A model generated the notes under the pieces. The model saw nothing but the letters and a program-made list of their open reading frames with translations, searched no databases and was not told the origin of the DNA. The position numbers and the translations under genes were made by a program. Shown here piece after piece: positions 51,997 through 59,970 of a DNA stretch of 64,000 nt. Origin of the DNA: Carboxydocella thermautotrophica. Lineage in GTDB: Bacteria; Bacillota; GCA-003054495; Carboxydocellales; Carboxydocellaceae. The DNA lies in contig CP028514.1 in the NCBI GenBank assembly GCA_003054495.1, positions 608,501-672,500 on the forward strand. Direction: 5' to 3'. Numbering within the stretch: position 1 is the first letter of the stretch; each line of letters opens with the position of its first letter.

Positions 51997-53360
51997 TGGA
52001 TATGCTGGCCCGTTACTTGCGCTTTATTATCGCCCTGCGCAGCCTCAATTTGCGTATCAGCACTGCTGAAGTGATGGATGGGCTGGAGGCCTTACTTGCT
52101 GTAGACTGGACCAGCCGCTCCCAGGTAGAGACTGCTCTCATCACTACCCTGGCTAAAGACGCCCGCAGCCGGCGGCTGGTGCGCCAGGCCTTTGCCAGTT
52201 ATTTTCGGCCTCCGGAGCAGGTAGCGGAAATGCTAGCCCAGTATGCGGCTCAGCAGCAGGAACAGGCCCAGCAGCTGGCTGAAGCGGAGGCGGAGCTGGT
52301 TTTCACCGGTCCGGAGGAAGAGTGGACTCAGGAACTGCAATTATCCCAGGAAGATAAAGAAACCTATGCCCGCCTGCCGGAAGAGGAAAAGCAAAAACTG
52401 CGGGATTTTTTACAGCAGTACGCAGCTGGAAACCAGATTGTGGACCCGCGCGGCCTGATGGAAAGGGTGGTGCAAAGTCAGCTCAATTACTGGAAACGCA
52501 AACTGCTGGCTGAAGAGGAAGAACGGGAAAGCAGGCAGGTGCAGTTGAAACCCCTGGAGACAGGGGATGCGGAGCTGGATGCCCTGCTGAGCCAGCTGGT
52601 AGTGAATGTGCCGGAAGAGGATAGCTTGCTCTATCAGGATATGAAGAACATCGAAGATGAGGACTTGCCCCGGGTAACCCGCCTGATTCAGCAGCTGACC
52701 CGGCGGCTGGCGGTGAAAATTTCCCGCCGTTACCGGCAAAGCCAGCGCCGTCGTTTACTGGATCTGCGCCGTACTATTCGCCACAATATCCAGTACGGGG
52801 GAGTAATGTTTCGGCTCAAATATCGACATCATCGCCTGGATAAACCCCGGGTAGTGCTGATCTGTGATGTTTCCGGTTCCATGGCCCGTTATGCCCGGTT
52901 TGTCCTGCAGTTCGTCTATGGTCTGGCCGGAGCGGTCCGGGATGTGGAAGCCTTCGTTTTCGCCGAGGACCTGGAACGCATTACACCGGTATTGAAACAA
53001 AGGCAGGGTTTTGCCGAAACCATGAGTGAGATCATGGCCCGCAGCAAGGTCTGGGGGCAGGGTACTAACCTGGCTCAGGCCCTGGCCCAGCTGGAACGGG
53101 ATTATCAGCGGGTGCTGACTCCTTCCACGCTGGTGATTTTGCTCAGTGACGGCAAGACCACCGGGCTGGAACAGGCAGCAGCCCGGCTTAAGAAGGTGCG
53201 GGGACGGGTCAAGCATATCCTCTGGCTCAATACCCTGCCCCGCAAGGAGTGGCCTCTGACCCGGGCCCCCAGGTTACTGGGGCAACATGCCCGCTTACTG
53301 GAGTGCAACACTATCAGTCATCTGGAACAAATTTTGTCCCGCCATCTCTCATTTGCTTGA
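51996..53360 (+). CDS. VWA-domain CoxE-like protein
   Basis: The protein has 454 residues. The N-terminal two thirds are helical, Gln- and Glu-rich (QQQEQAQQLAEAEAEL) and probably contain coiled coil. The C-terminal part (about 275-450) is a von Willebrand A domain with MIDAS residues in VLICDVSGSMARYARF, a Thr in GQGTNLAQAL and an Asp in ILLSDGKTTG. This matches CoxE/YeiM-type partners of MoxR ATPases. The start overlaps the ATPase stop by one base. The promoter of perR overlaps the last codons. Confidence 0.88.
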   Translation: MDMLARYLRFIIALRSLNLRISTAEVMDGLEALLAVDWTSRSQVETALITTLAKDARSRRLVRQAFASYFRPPEQVAEMLAQYAAQQQEQAQQLAEAEAELVFTGPEEEWTQELQLSQEDKETYARLPEEEKQKLRDFLQQYAAGNQIVDPRGLMERVVQSQLNYWKRKLLAEEEERESRQVQLKPLETGDAELDALLSQLVVNVPEEDSLLYQDMKNIEDEDLPRVTRLIQQLTRRLAVKISRRYRQSQRRRLLDLRRTIRHNIQYGGVMFRLKYRHHRLDKPRVVLICDVSGSMARYARFVLQFVYGLAGAVRDVEAFVFAEDLERITPVLKQRQGFAETMSEIMARSKVWGQGTNLAQALAQLERDYQRVLTPSTLVILLSDGKTTGLEQAAARLKKVRGRVKHILWLNTLPRKEWPLTRAPRLLGQHARLLECNTISHLEQILSRHLSFA

Positions 53361-53410
53361 CGATAGCTGGTACAGGTTTTATAATGTAATTAGAAATGAT
53401 TATCGTTATG
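53357..53410 (+). promoter_or_regulatory. perR promoter with Fur/PerR-type operator
   Basis: TTGACG (53357-53362), a 17-bp spacer and TATAAT (53380-53385) form a strong promoter. The sequence at 53392-53410 matches the 19-bp Fur box at 14 positions (core AATGATTATC and TTAT). It covers the predicted transcription start, so bound regulator would repress. Autoregulation by the gene product is the simplest reading. Confidence 0.7.
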
Positions 53411-53425
53411 AGAGGGGACGGGGCC

Positions 53426-53824
53426 ATGAAACAGACCCGGATGACCAGACAAAAAAAGATAATCCTTGAGGTTCTGCGTTCCACCAGGTCTCATCCTACT
53501 GCCGACTGGATCTACATGGAGGCACGCAAGCAGATTCCTAACCTGTCCCTGGGGACTGTGTACCGCAACCTCAACCAGCTGGCGGAAATGGGCGAGATTC
53601 TGGAATTGAATTATGGCAGCAGTTTCAGCCGTTTTGATGGCAATCCGGTACCCCACTATCATCTGGTCTGTGAAAACTGTGGCCGGGTTTATGACCTGGA
53701 ACTGCCGGTAATGCACCAGCTGGAAACTTCCGCAGCTGCGGTGAGTGGGGCGGAAATTCGGGGACATCGCCTGGAATTTTACGGGATTTGCAACCACTGT
53801 AAAAGGGAACAATATCAACAGTAG
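53426..53824 (+). CDS. perR: Fur-family regulator, PerR-like
   Basis: The protein has about 132 residues. It has a winged helix (LSLGTVYRNLNQLAEMGE) and a dimerisation domain with structural zinc pairs CENC and CNHC. The segment SRFDGNPVPHYHLVCENCG closely follows Bacillus PerR, including the Asp and His residues of the peroxide-sensing metal site, and HPTAD supplies the further His. A PerR role (peroxide sensing by metal-catalysed oxidation) is therefore more likely than iron uptake control. The start used is ATG 53426 behind GAGGGGACGGGG. An upstream in-frame ATG lies inside the operator and is rejected. Confidence 0.87.
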   Translation: MKQTRMTRQKKIILEVLRSTRSHPTADWIYMEARKQIPNLSLGTVYRNLNQLAEMGEILELNYGSSFSRFDGNPVPHYHLVCENCGRVYDLELPVMHQLETSAAAVSGAEIRGHRLEFYGICNHCKREQYQQ

Positions 53825-53842
53825 AGGTAAACTGTATAAAAA

Positions 53843-53880
53843 CAACCCCCTGACAGTAGCTTGTGCCAGTCAGGGGGAAT
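53843..53880. terminator. Bidirectional terminator
   Basis: CCCCCTGAC (53846-53854) pairs with GTCAGGGGG (53869-53877) across a 14-base loop. On the minus strand it is followed by TTGTTTTT, serving the HD-GYP gene. On the plus strand it is followed by AATTTATTTTTT, serving perR. Confidence 0.87.
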
Positions 53881-55134
53881 TTATTTTTTCTGGATGATAG
53901 CTATAAACAGTTCGGTCAGCTCCGGGTCAAACTGGGTGCCGCTGGCCGCTGCCAGCCGCAGCAGGGCTTCATCCCGGGACAGGCCCTTGCGGTAAGGGCG
54001 GTCAGTGGTGAGAGCATCATAGGTGTCAGCTATGGCCAGGATGCGGCTTTCCAGGGGGATGGCCTTTCCTGCCAGACCGACAGGATAACCGGATCCATCC
54101 CAGTGTTCGTGGTGGTGGAGAATGATGCGGGCCTGTTGACTGAAACCGTCCATCACACCAATAATCTGGCTGCTAATGCGGACATGAGTTTGCATGGCGG
54201 CATATTCCTCTTTAGTAAGGTCTGTCGGCTTACCCAGCAGGTGTTCGGGAATACCGATTTTGCCGATATCATGGAACAGGGCAGCTTCCTCCAGAATTCG
54301 TAGTCTCTCGGCGGGTAAACCGATTTTTTTACCCAGCAGGAGGGCATAGTCTGCCACTCGCAGGCTGTGACCGGCGGTATAATGGTCCTTGGCATCCAGG
54401 GCGGCCAGCAGGGACTGGATGGTACCCCGGTAGATTTGTTGTTGTTCACTGAGAGAACGGATCAAGCGTTTTTCAATGCGATCCAGTTCATTTTTCTGGT
54501 GGGAAATGGTGTTGGCCGCGCCAAAGACAATGCGATACTGGACAATAAAGAGGATGAAAAAACTGGCTCCAATCAGGCCCCAGACGCTAAGGGCCACCTG
54601 TTTAAGTTTGGCAAAAAGTTCTTCAGTATTCCAGTAGGCTTCATATATGCCGGTAATCTTGCCATTGATTTCGATGGGCAGATAGACTTCAATTAATTCC
54701 TGATAGTTTTTGGTCAGGCCGGCTGCTTCGGCATGGGCGGTAGCAGAGTAGTCATCGGTAAATTCTGCTATGATCTGTCCGCTTAATGCGGTTTTGATAT
54801 CCGGGTTATTGGGTTCCTGCTTTCCGATATATTTGTGATCAGTGGAATAGACGATCATTCCCTGCGAGTTCCAGAGCTTGATGAGCAAGACCTGGTTGCT
54901 GGCCAGATAGGCATTGAAGAAATTATCCAGCTCAGCCAATCGCCTGGGAGCAGGAATGGCAGCAAAGTCCGTCGAATTTATATGATCACGCATTAAAGGC
55001 AGTTGCTGAGCCTTGATTTGCTGCTTGAACAGCCAGATGGCCGTTTCTTTAATGGTATTATTCAAATCAAAACCCAGGATTGCACCTAAGATTATCATTG
55101 TTGCAATACTGTAGATGGCAAACTTTCTAACCAC
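53881..55134 (-). CDS. Membrane HD-GYP domain protein (second copy)
   Basis: The protein has 417 residues. It has an N-terminal helix (about 5-22), an extracellular sensor of about 150 residues, a second helix (about 186-207), then an HD-GYP domain. Motifs are HYTAGHSLRVADYALLLG, FHDIGKIGIPEHLLG, HHEHWDGSGYPVGL and ADTYDALTTDRPYR. These are the metal and substrate residues of cyclic-di-GMP phosphodiesterases. The sensor domain shares the layout of the copy at 46994-48259 (KLWNSQG-type segment, Y-I-G-K-type repeats), which points to an old duplication. It is read alone toward perR. Confidence 0.9.
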   Translation of the reverse strand: MVRKFAIYSIATMIILGAILGFDLNNTIKETAIWLFKQQIKAQQLPLMRDHINSTDFAAIPAPRRLAELDNFFNAYLASNQVLLIKLWNSQGMIVYSTDHKYIGKQEPNNPDIKTALSGQIIAEFTDDYSATAHAEAAGLTKNYQELIEVYLPIEINGKITGIYEAYWNTEELFAKLKQVALSVWGLIGASFFILFIVQYRIVFGAANTISHQKNELDRIEKRLIRSLSEQQQIYRGTIQSLLAALDAKDHYTAGHSLRVADYALLLGKKIGLPAERLRILEEAALFHDIGKIGIPEHLLGKPTDLTKEEYAAMQTHVRISSQIIGVMDGFSQQARIILHHHEHWDGSGYPVGLAGKAIPLESRILAIADTYDALTTDRPYRKGLSRDEALLRLAAASGTQFDPELTELFIAIIQKK

Positions 55135-55232
55135 TGCTCTGGTGCCTCCTTAGACACGTTCAACACAAAATCGTTATAATTGTAGAATAAATTCGCTACA
55201 ATTTCAATAGCCATTTTGCGCTATGAATTTAT

Positions 55233-55271
55233 TTGCAGACTACTGAAAAAAATTGCAGATAGTTTCTGCAA
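55233..55271. promoter_or_regulatory. Candidate upstream activator site
   Basis: TTGCAGA and TCTGCAA form a 19-bp palindrome with a 5-bp centre at 55253-55271. A further TTGCAGA lies exactly 20 bp upstream at 55233-55239, two helical turns away. The sites are centred about 120 bp upstream of the predicted sigma-54 transcription start, the usual distance for enhancer-binding activators. Confidence 0.6.
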
Positions 55272-55355
55272 ATGATTGCGGAGTCGGGAGGTTGTCTGGC
55301 AAAATATTGCCATCTACTTATTTTTATCACTTGAATTTACTGAAAAATCTTAATT

Positions 55356-55372
55356 TTGGCCTGTTTTTTGCA
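55356..55372 (+). promoter_or_regulatory. Sigma-54-type -24/-12 promoter of the methylmalonyl-CoA operon
   Basis: TTGGC at 55356-55360 and TTGCA at 55368-55372 match the -24 and -12 elements, with the required 10 bp between GG and GC. Transcription would start near 55383, 80 bp before sucC. It predicts SigL-dependent, activator-controlled expression of all eight genes downstream. Confidence 0.62.
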
Positions 55373-55463
55373 TAACTTATAGTCACGGCAAAGACAAGCT
55401 ACAAATATGGGCATTTGTCTTTGAGTGATAGACAACAAAAGGGAGTAAAGGAGGAGATAGGGG

Positions 55464-56579
55464 ATGAAGTTGTTCGAGTACATGGCCAAGGAAATCTTTC
55501 GCCAGGAAGGCATTGCTGTGCCGGCTGGACGAGTGGCGAACACCCCTGAGGAAGCAGCCCGGGCGGTGGCGGAACTCGGGCCGGCGGCTTTGAAATCCCA
55601 GGTGCTGGTAGGGGGCCGGGGCAAAGCGGGAGGCATCAAGTTTGCCAGCACTCCGGAAGAAGCTCTCCAGGTGGCAGAGCAATTGCTGAACATGGAAATC
55701 AAGGGCTATCGGGTGGAAACCTTGCTGGTGGAACAAAAGATAGGGATCGAAAAGGAGATCTATGTAGCGATTACAGTGGATGGCAGCGCCCGCAGACCCC
55801 TGTTAATCGCATCGGCCCAGGGGGGCATGGATATCGAGGAAGTGCCGGAAGAATACCTGGTCAAGCTGCATCTGGATATCAACCGGGGGATTATGCCCTA
55901 TCTGGCCCGGGAAATCAGCCGGCGGCTGGGTTTGGCTGGAGATATATACAAGCAGATGACTGTGCTCCTGCAGAAATTGTGGCAGATCTTCCGCCGCTAT
56001 GATTGTGAACTGGTGGAAATCAATCCTCTGGTGATAAGTGAGGGCAAATTGCTGGCTGCTGATGGCAAAATTAACATTGATGATGAAGCGGCTTTCCGCT
56101 ATCCGGCAGGATTGCCCAGGGTGGAGGAACGGACAGAACGGGAGAGGCTGGCCCATGAACTGGGGATTTCTTACGTAGAGCTGGACGGGGATATCGCTGT
56201 TATGGCCAATGGAGCCGGGATTACCATGGCCACCCTGGATATTTTGCAATATTATGGCGGGCGAGCCCGCAATTTCATGGATGCTGGCGGCGGTGCCAGT
56301 GAAGAGGCCACTGCCAGGGCCCTGGAAATTCTTCTTTCCACTCAGCCCAAAGCCATACTGATCAACATCTTTGGCGGGATTACCCGTTGTGATGATGTGG
56401 CCCGGGCTTTCGTCAGGGTCAAGGAAAAACTGGGCATCACTGTGCCGGTTGTGATTCGCCTGGTGGGAACCAACCAGGAAGAAGGGGTGGCTATCCTGAA
56501 GGAAATCGGGGTAGAAGCCTATGAATCCATGGCAGAAGCAGCGGCCAAAGTGGTAGAACTGGCCAAACAAGCAGGTTAA
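55464..56579 (+). CDS. sucC: Succinate-CoA ligase subunit beta
   Basis: This is the nucleotide-binding and dimerisation subunit of succinyl-CoA synthetase, with 371 residues. The ATP-grasp N-terminal part (KLFEYMAKEIFRQEGIAVP; VLVGGRGKAGGIK) and the C-terminal CoA-ligase part (GAGITMATLDILQYYGG; FGGITRCDDVARAF) are complete. It makes succinyl-CoA from succinate and NTP, or NTP in the reverse direction. It is the first gene of the methylmalonyl-CoA operon; an excellent AAAGGAGGAG site precedes the ATG. sucD follows after 14 bp. Confidence 0.95.
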   Translation: MKLFEYMAKEIFRQEGIAVPAGRVANTPEEAARAVAELGPAALKSQVLVGGRGKAGGIKFASTPEEALQVAEQLLNMEIKGYRVETLLVEQKIGIEKEIYVAITVDGSARRPLLIASAQGGMDIEEVPEEYLVKLHLDINRGIMPYLAREISRRLGLAGDIYKQMTVLLQKLWQIFRRYDCELVEINPLVISEGKLLAADGKINIDDEAAFRYPAGLPRVEERTERERLAHELGISYVELDGDIAVMANGAGITMATLDILQYYGGRARNFMDAGGGASEEATARALEILLSTQPKAILINIFGGITRCDDVARAFVRVKEKLGITVPVVIRLVGTNQEEGVAILKEIGVEAYESMAEAAAKVVELAKQAG

Positions 56580-56593
56580 GGGGGAGCAGGGAG

Positions 56594-57463
56594 ATGGCGA
56601 TTATTATTAACAAAGATACAAGGGTACTGGTGCAGGGGATTACCGGTAATCAGGGCAGTTTTCATACCCGCCAGATGCTGGCTTATGGTTCCAATATCGT
56701 AGCCGGGGTTTCCCCGGGCAAGGCCGGACAGGAAGTGCATGGGGTACCGGTATTTGATACGGTAGCTCAGGCGGTGGAAGCGGTTCAGCCCACAGCTTCC
56801 ATTATCTTCATACCGGCGCCACTGGTAAAGGATGCAGCTTTTGAAGCCATAGATGCCGGTCTAAAAACGGTGGTTATCATTACCGAGCATGTGCCCTTAC
56901 ATGATGAAATGGAAATCATGGCTTTTGCCCGGGAACGGGGGACAACTGTAGTCGGGCCTAACACCTTCGGGATCATTTCTCCGGGTCAGTGCAAAATGGG
57001 GATTATGCCCAACCAGATTTTCCTGCCCGGTAAAGTAGGGGTAGTAGCCCGCAGTGGCACCCTGTCCTATGAGATCGTCTACAACCTGACCCGACAGGGG
57101 CTGGGGCAATCTACCGTAGTAGGCTTGGGCGGTGACCGGGTAGTGGGGCTGTCCTTTGTCGATGTGTTACAACAGCTGGAGGCTGACCCGGACACGGAAG
57201 CGGTGATCCTGGTCGGGGAAATCGGCGGTAATGCTGAAGAGGTGGCGGCGGAATATATCAAGACCATGACCAAACCGGTGGTGGCCTTCCTGGCCGGCAA
57301 GAGCGCGCCTCCTGGCAAGCGTATGGGCCATGCTGGGGCCATTGTGGAACGGGGCAAAGGCACTTTTGCCAGCAAGGTGGAGGCTCTGACGGCAGCAGGA
57401 GCCCGGGTAGCGGAATTGCCCTGGCAGGTACCGGAATTGCTTAAGCAGGCGCTCAAGAAATAA
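56594..57463 (+). CDS. sucD: Succinate-CoA ligase subunit alpha
   Basis: This is the CoA-binding subunit with the phospho-histidine site; it has 289 residues. Its Rossmann domain begins TRVLVQGITGNQGSFHTRQM. The active His lies in KRMGHAGAIVERGKGTF. With SucC it links succinate and succinyl-CoA, the substrate or product of the mutase encoded next. The spacing to the mutase gene is 15 bp, with AAGGAGGGGG in front of the latter. Confidence 0.96.
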   Translation: MAIIINKDTRVLVQGITGNQGSFHTRQMLAYGSNIVAGVSPGKAGQEVHGVPVFDTVAQAVEAVQPTASIIFIPAPLVKDAAFEAIDAGLKTVVIITEHVPLHDEMEIMAFARERGTTVVGPNTFGIISPGQCKMGIMPNQIFLPGKVGVVARSGTLSYEIVYNLTRQGLGQSTVVGLGGDRVVGLSFVDVLQQLEADPDTEAVILVGEIGGNAEEVAAEYIKTMTKPVVAFLAGKSAPPGKRMGHAGAIVERGKGTFASKVEALTAAGARVAELPWQVPELLKQALKK

Positions 57464-57478
57464 GGAGGGGGCGAGGTA

Positions 57479-59131
57479 ATGAGGGAGAAACTGGCAGCCT
57501 GGGAAAAGAAAGTGGAAGAAAAGATATTGCCCAGGACACCGGAGCGACAGGCAAAGTTTGCTACCACTTCAGAGATTGAGATCAAAAGACTTTACACTCC
57601 GGAAGATACAAAAGACCTGGATTATCTGGAACAGCTGGGTTTCCCGGGGGAATATCCCTTTACCCGTGGGGTTCAGCCCACCATGTACCGGGGCCGATTC
57701 TGGACCATGCGCCAGTATGCCGGGTACGGCACAGCTGCGGAAACCAACCGCCGCTTCCATTACCTGCTGGAACAGGGTCAAACAGGGCTTTCGGTGGCTT
57801 TTGACCTGCCTACCCAGATTGGCTATGATTCCGATCATCCCATGGCCCGGGGGGAGGTAGGCAAAGTGGGGGTGGCTATCGATTCCCTGCAGGACATGGA
57901 AATTCTTTTGCAAGGCATACCCCTGGATAAAGTCTCCACCTCGATGACTATCAATGCCCCGGCAGCAGTGTTGCTGGCTATGTACATCGTGGTAGGGGAA
58001 AAACAGGGGGTCAGGCCAGAACAGCTCAATGGCACGATCCAGAATGATATTCTCAAGGAATATATCGCTAGGGGAACCTATATTTTCCCGCCGGAACCCT
58101 CCATGCGCCTGATTACCGATATTTTTGCCTTCTGTTCCCGGCATGTACCCAACTGGAATACCATCAGTATCAGTGGTTATCATATCAGGGAGGCGGGTTC
58201 GACGGCGGTTCAGGAAGTAGCTTTTACCCTGGCCAATGGCATCGCCTATGTGGAAGCAGCCATCAAAGCCGGGCTGAAGGTGGATGATTTTGCACCCCGT
58301 TTATCTTTCTTCTTTAATGCCCATTCCAATTTCTTTGAGGAAATCGCCAAGTTCCGGGCAGCGCGCCGGATCTGGGCCAAAATCATGCGGGAACGTTTTA
58401 AGGCGGAAAATCCCCGCTCCTGGATGTTGCGCTTCCATACCCAGACGGCAGGGTGTACCCTGACAGCCCAGCAACCTGATACCAATATAATGCGGGTGGC
58501 TTTCCAGGCTTTGAGTGCAGTTCTGGGGGGAACCCAATCCCTGCATACCAATTCCCGGGATGAGGCCCTGGCTTTGCCGACCGAGGAATCAGCTCTGATT
58601 GCCCTGCGGACCCAGCAGGTGATCGCCTATGAAACCGGGGTAACGGATACCATTGATCCCCTGGCTGGTTCTTACTTCATTGAGTCCTTGACTTCTGAGA
58701 TTGAGAACAGGGTCTGGCAGTACCTGAACAAAATTGAGGAAATGGGCGGGGCAGTCCGGGCTATTGAGCTGGGATACCAGCAGAAGGAGATTCAGGAAGC
58801 AGCCTTCCGCTACCAGATGGAAATCGAATCCGGAGAGCGGATTGTCGTAGGAGTCAACAAGTTCGTGCTGCCGGAGGAAAAACAGCCGCAAATCCTGCGG
58901 GTGGATCCGGCGGTAGGAAAGGAACAGGTGGCCCGGTTACAGGCTTTGAAACAGGAGAGAGACAACCTGGCAGTTGCTAATGCCTTGCAAAACCTGAAGG
59001 AGACGGCCTGTAGCACGGATAACTTGCTGCCTGCCATCCTGCAGGCGGTCAGAGTATATGCTACTCTGGGAGAGATTTGCGATACTTTGCGGCGGGTGTT
59101 CGGAGAACATCAGCAGCATTTGACAATATAG
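57479..59131 (+). CDS. Methylmalonyl-CoA mutase large subunit (catalytic domain)
   Basis: The protein has 550 residues and is the TIM-barrel half of adenosylcobalamin-dependent methylmalonyl-CoA mutase. It exchanges succinyl-CoA and (R)-methylmalonyl-CoA. The N-terminal [20 protein letters not shown] and [18 protein letters not shown] segments line the CoA and substrate pocket. Tyr and Arg in these motifs mark a true methylmalonyl-CoA mutase over the isobutyryl-CoA or 2-hydroxyisobutyryl-CoA types, though I judge this by eye. The cobalamin-binding half is encoded by the next gene, so this is a split mutase as in other anaerobes. Confidence 0.93.
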   Translation: MREKLAAWEKKVEEKILPRTPERQAKFATTSEIEIKRLYTPEDTKDLDYLEQLGFPGEYPFTRGVQPTMYRGRFWTMRQYAGYGTAAETNRRFHYLLEQGQTGLSVAFDLPTQIGYDSDHPMARGEVGKVGVAIDSLQDMEILLQGIPLDKVSTSMTINAPAAVLLAMYIVVGEKQGVRPEQLNGTIQNDILKEYIARGTYIFPPEPSMRLITDIFAFCSRHVPNWNTISISGYHIREAGSTAVQEVAFTLANGIAYVEAAIKAGLKVDDFAPRLSFFFNAHSNFFEEIAKFRAARRIWAKIMRERFKAENPRSWMLRFHTQTAGCTLTAQQPDTNIMRVAFQALSAVLGGTQSLHTNSRDEALALPTEESALIALRTQQVIAYETGVTDTIDPLAGSYFIESLTSEIENRVWQYLNKIEEMGGAVRAIELGYQQKEIQEAAFRYQMEIESGERIVVGVNKFVLPEEKQPQILRVDPAVGKEQVARLQALKQERDNLAVANALQNLKETACSTDNLLPAILQAVRVYATLGEICDTLRRVFGEHQQHLTI

Positions 59132-59159
59132 AGTTATGGGAGAAAGAGGGGGGTAGCAG

Positions 59160-59576
59160 GTGGAGAAAAAAATCAGGGTATTGGTGGCCAAACCCGGTCT
59201 GGACGGTCATGACCGGGGGGCAAAAATCGTAGCCCAGGCGCTCAGAAATGCCGGCATGGAAGTGGTCTATACCGGGCTCAGGCAAACTCCGGAACAGATT
59301 GTGGCCACGGCCATTCAGGAGGATGTGCAGGTAATCGGGCTCAGTTGCCTGTCCGGAGCCCATAATGAGCTTTTTCCCCGGGTAATGGAACTGCTGCGGG
59401 CCCAGGGGATTGAGGACATACTGGTGATTGGCGGGGGGATTATACCACAGGAAGATATCCCGGGCCTGAAAGCGGCCGGTCTGGCGGAAATATTCACTCC
59501 TGGTACGCCCACTTCCGCTATTGTGGAGTTTATTCAAGAGCGGCTGGGAGGTGATGGTCATGCTGAAGAAAATTGA
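59160..59576 (+). CDS. Methylmalonyl-CoA mutase small subunit (cobalamin-binding domain)
   Basis: The protein has 138 residues and is a stand-alone B12-binding domain. The lower-ligand motif D-x-H-x2-G is seen in [16 protein letters not shown], and [12 protein letters not shown] and [11 protein letters not shown] complete the fold. It completes the split mutase with the preceding gene. The GTG start follows GGGGGGTAGCAGG. The 3' end overlaps the epimerase gene by 17 bp, so translation is coupled. Confidence 0.94.
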   Translation: MEKKIRVLVAKPGLDGHDRGAKIVAQALRNAGMEVVYTGLRQTPEQIVATAIQEDVQVIGLSCLSGAHNELFPRVMELLRAQGIEDILVIGGGIIPQEDIPGLKAAGLAEIFTPGTPTSAIVEFIQERLGGDGHAEEN

Positions 59577-59970
59577 CCATCTGGGCATTGCCGTCCGCTC
59601 CTTAGAAGAGGGGCTGGCTCTCTACCGGGATATTCTGGGCCTGGAAGTGAAGGGAATTGAGGAGGTACCGGCCCAGAAAGTCCGGGTGGCCTTCCTGCCT
59701 GTCGGGGAAACCAAGGTGGAGTTGCTGGAATCAACTGACCCCGATGGCCCCATTGCCAAATTCATTGCCAGCAAAGGGCCGGGGTTGCAGCATGTGGCCT
59801 TCCGGGTGGAAAACCTGGAACAGACACTGGCGGAACTGAAAGCGCAAGGGGTTCCGCTGATCGATGAGACCCCACGCCAGGGGGCAGGAGGAGCCAGAAT
59901 TGCTTTTCTCCATCCCAAAGGCACCCAGGGCCTCTTGATTGAACTTTGTGAACGGCAGGAGGGGAAATAA
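59560..59970 (+). CDS. mce: Methylmalonyl-CoA epimerase
   Basis: The enzyme interconverts (R)- and (S)-methylmalonyl-CoA, joining the mutase to the carboxylase or decarboxylase. The protein has about 136 residues and the vicinal oxygen chelate fold. Metal ligands lie in [21 protein letters not shown] and GLLIELCE. The start chosen is ATG 59560, about 8 bases after GGGAGG; ATG 59554 and GTG 59551 are alternatives. Its stop overlaps the start of the carboxyltransferase gene by one base. Confidence 0.94.
   Translation: MLKKIDHLGIAVRSLEEGLALYRDILGLEVKGIEEVPAQKVRVAFLPVGETKVELLESTDPDGPIAKFIASKGPGLQHVAFRVENLEQTLAELKAQGVPLIDETPRQGAGGARIAFLHPKGTQGLLIELCERQEGK

Larger units (their letters stand above)
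55135..55463. other. 329-bp regulatory gap before the methylmalonyl-CoA operon
   Basis: This A+T-rich gap separates a minus-strand HD-GYP gene from sucC. It holds the minus-strand promoter region of the HD-GYP gene on the left, a palindromic site and half site at 55233-55271, a sigma-54-type promoter at 55356-55372, and the sucC ribosome site AAAGGAGGAG. I see no reading frame that looks like a gene. Confidence 0.75.

Noticed and set aside
55297-55311. TGGC...TTGC at 55297-55311 as a second sigma-54 promoter
   Set aside because: The GG-to-GC distance is 9 bp and not the required 10.
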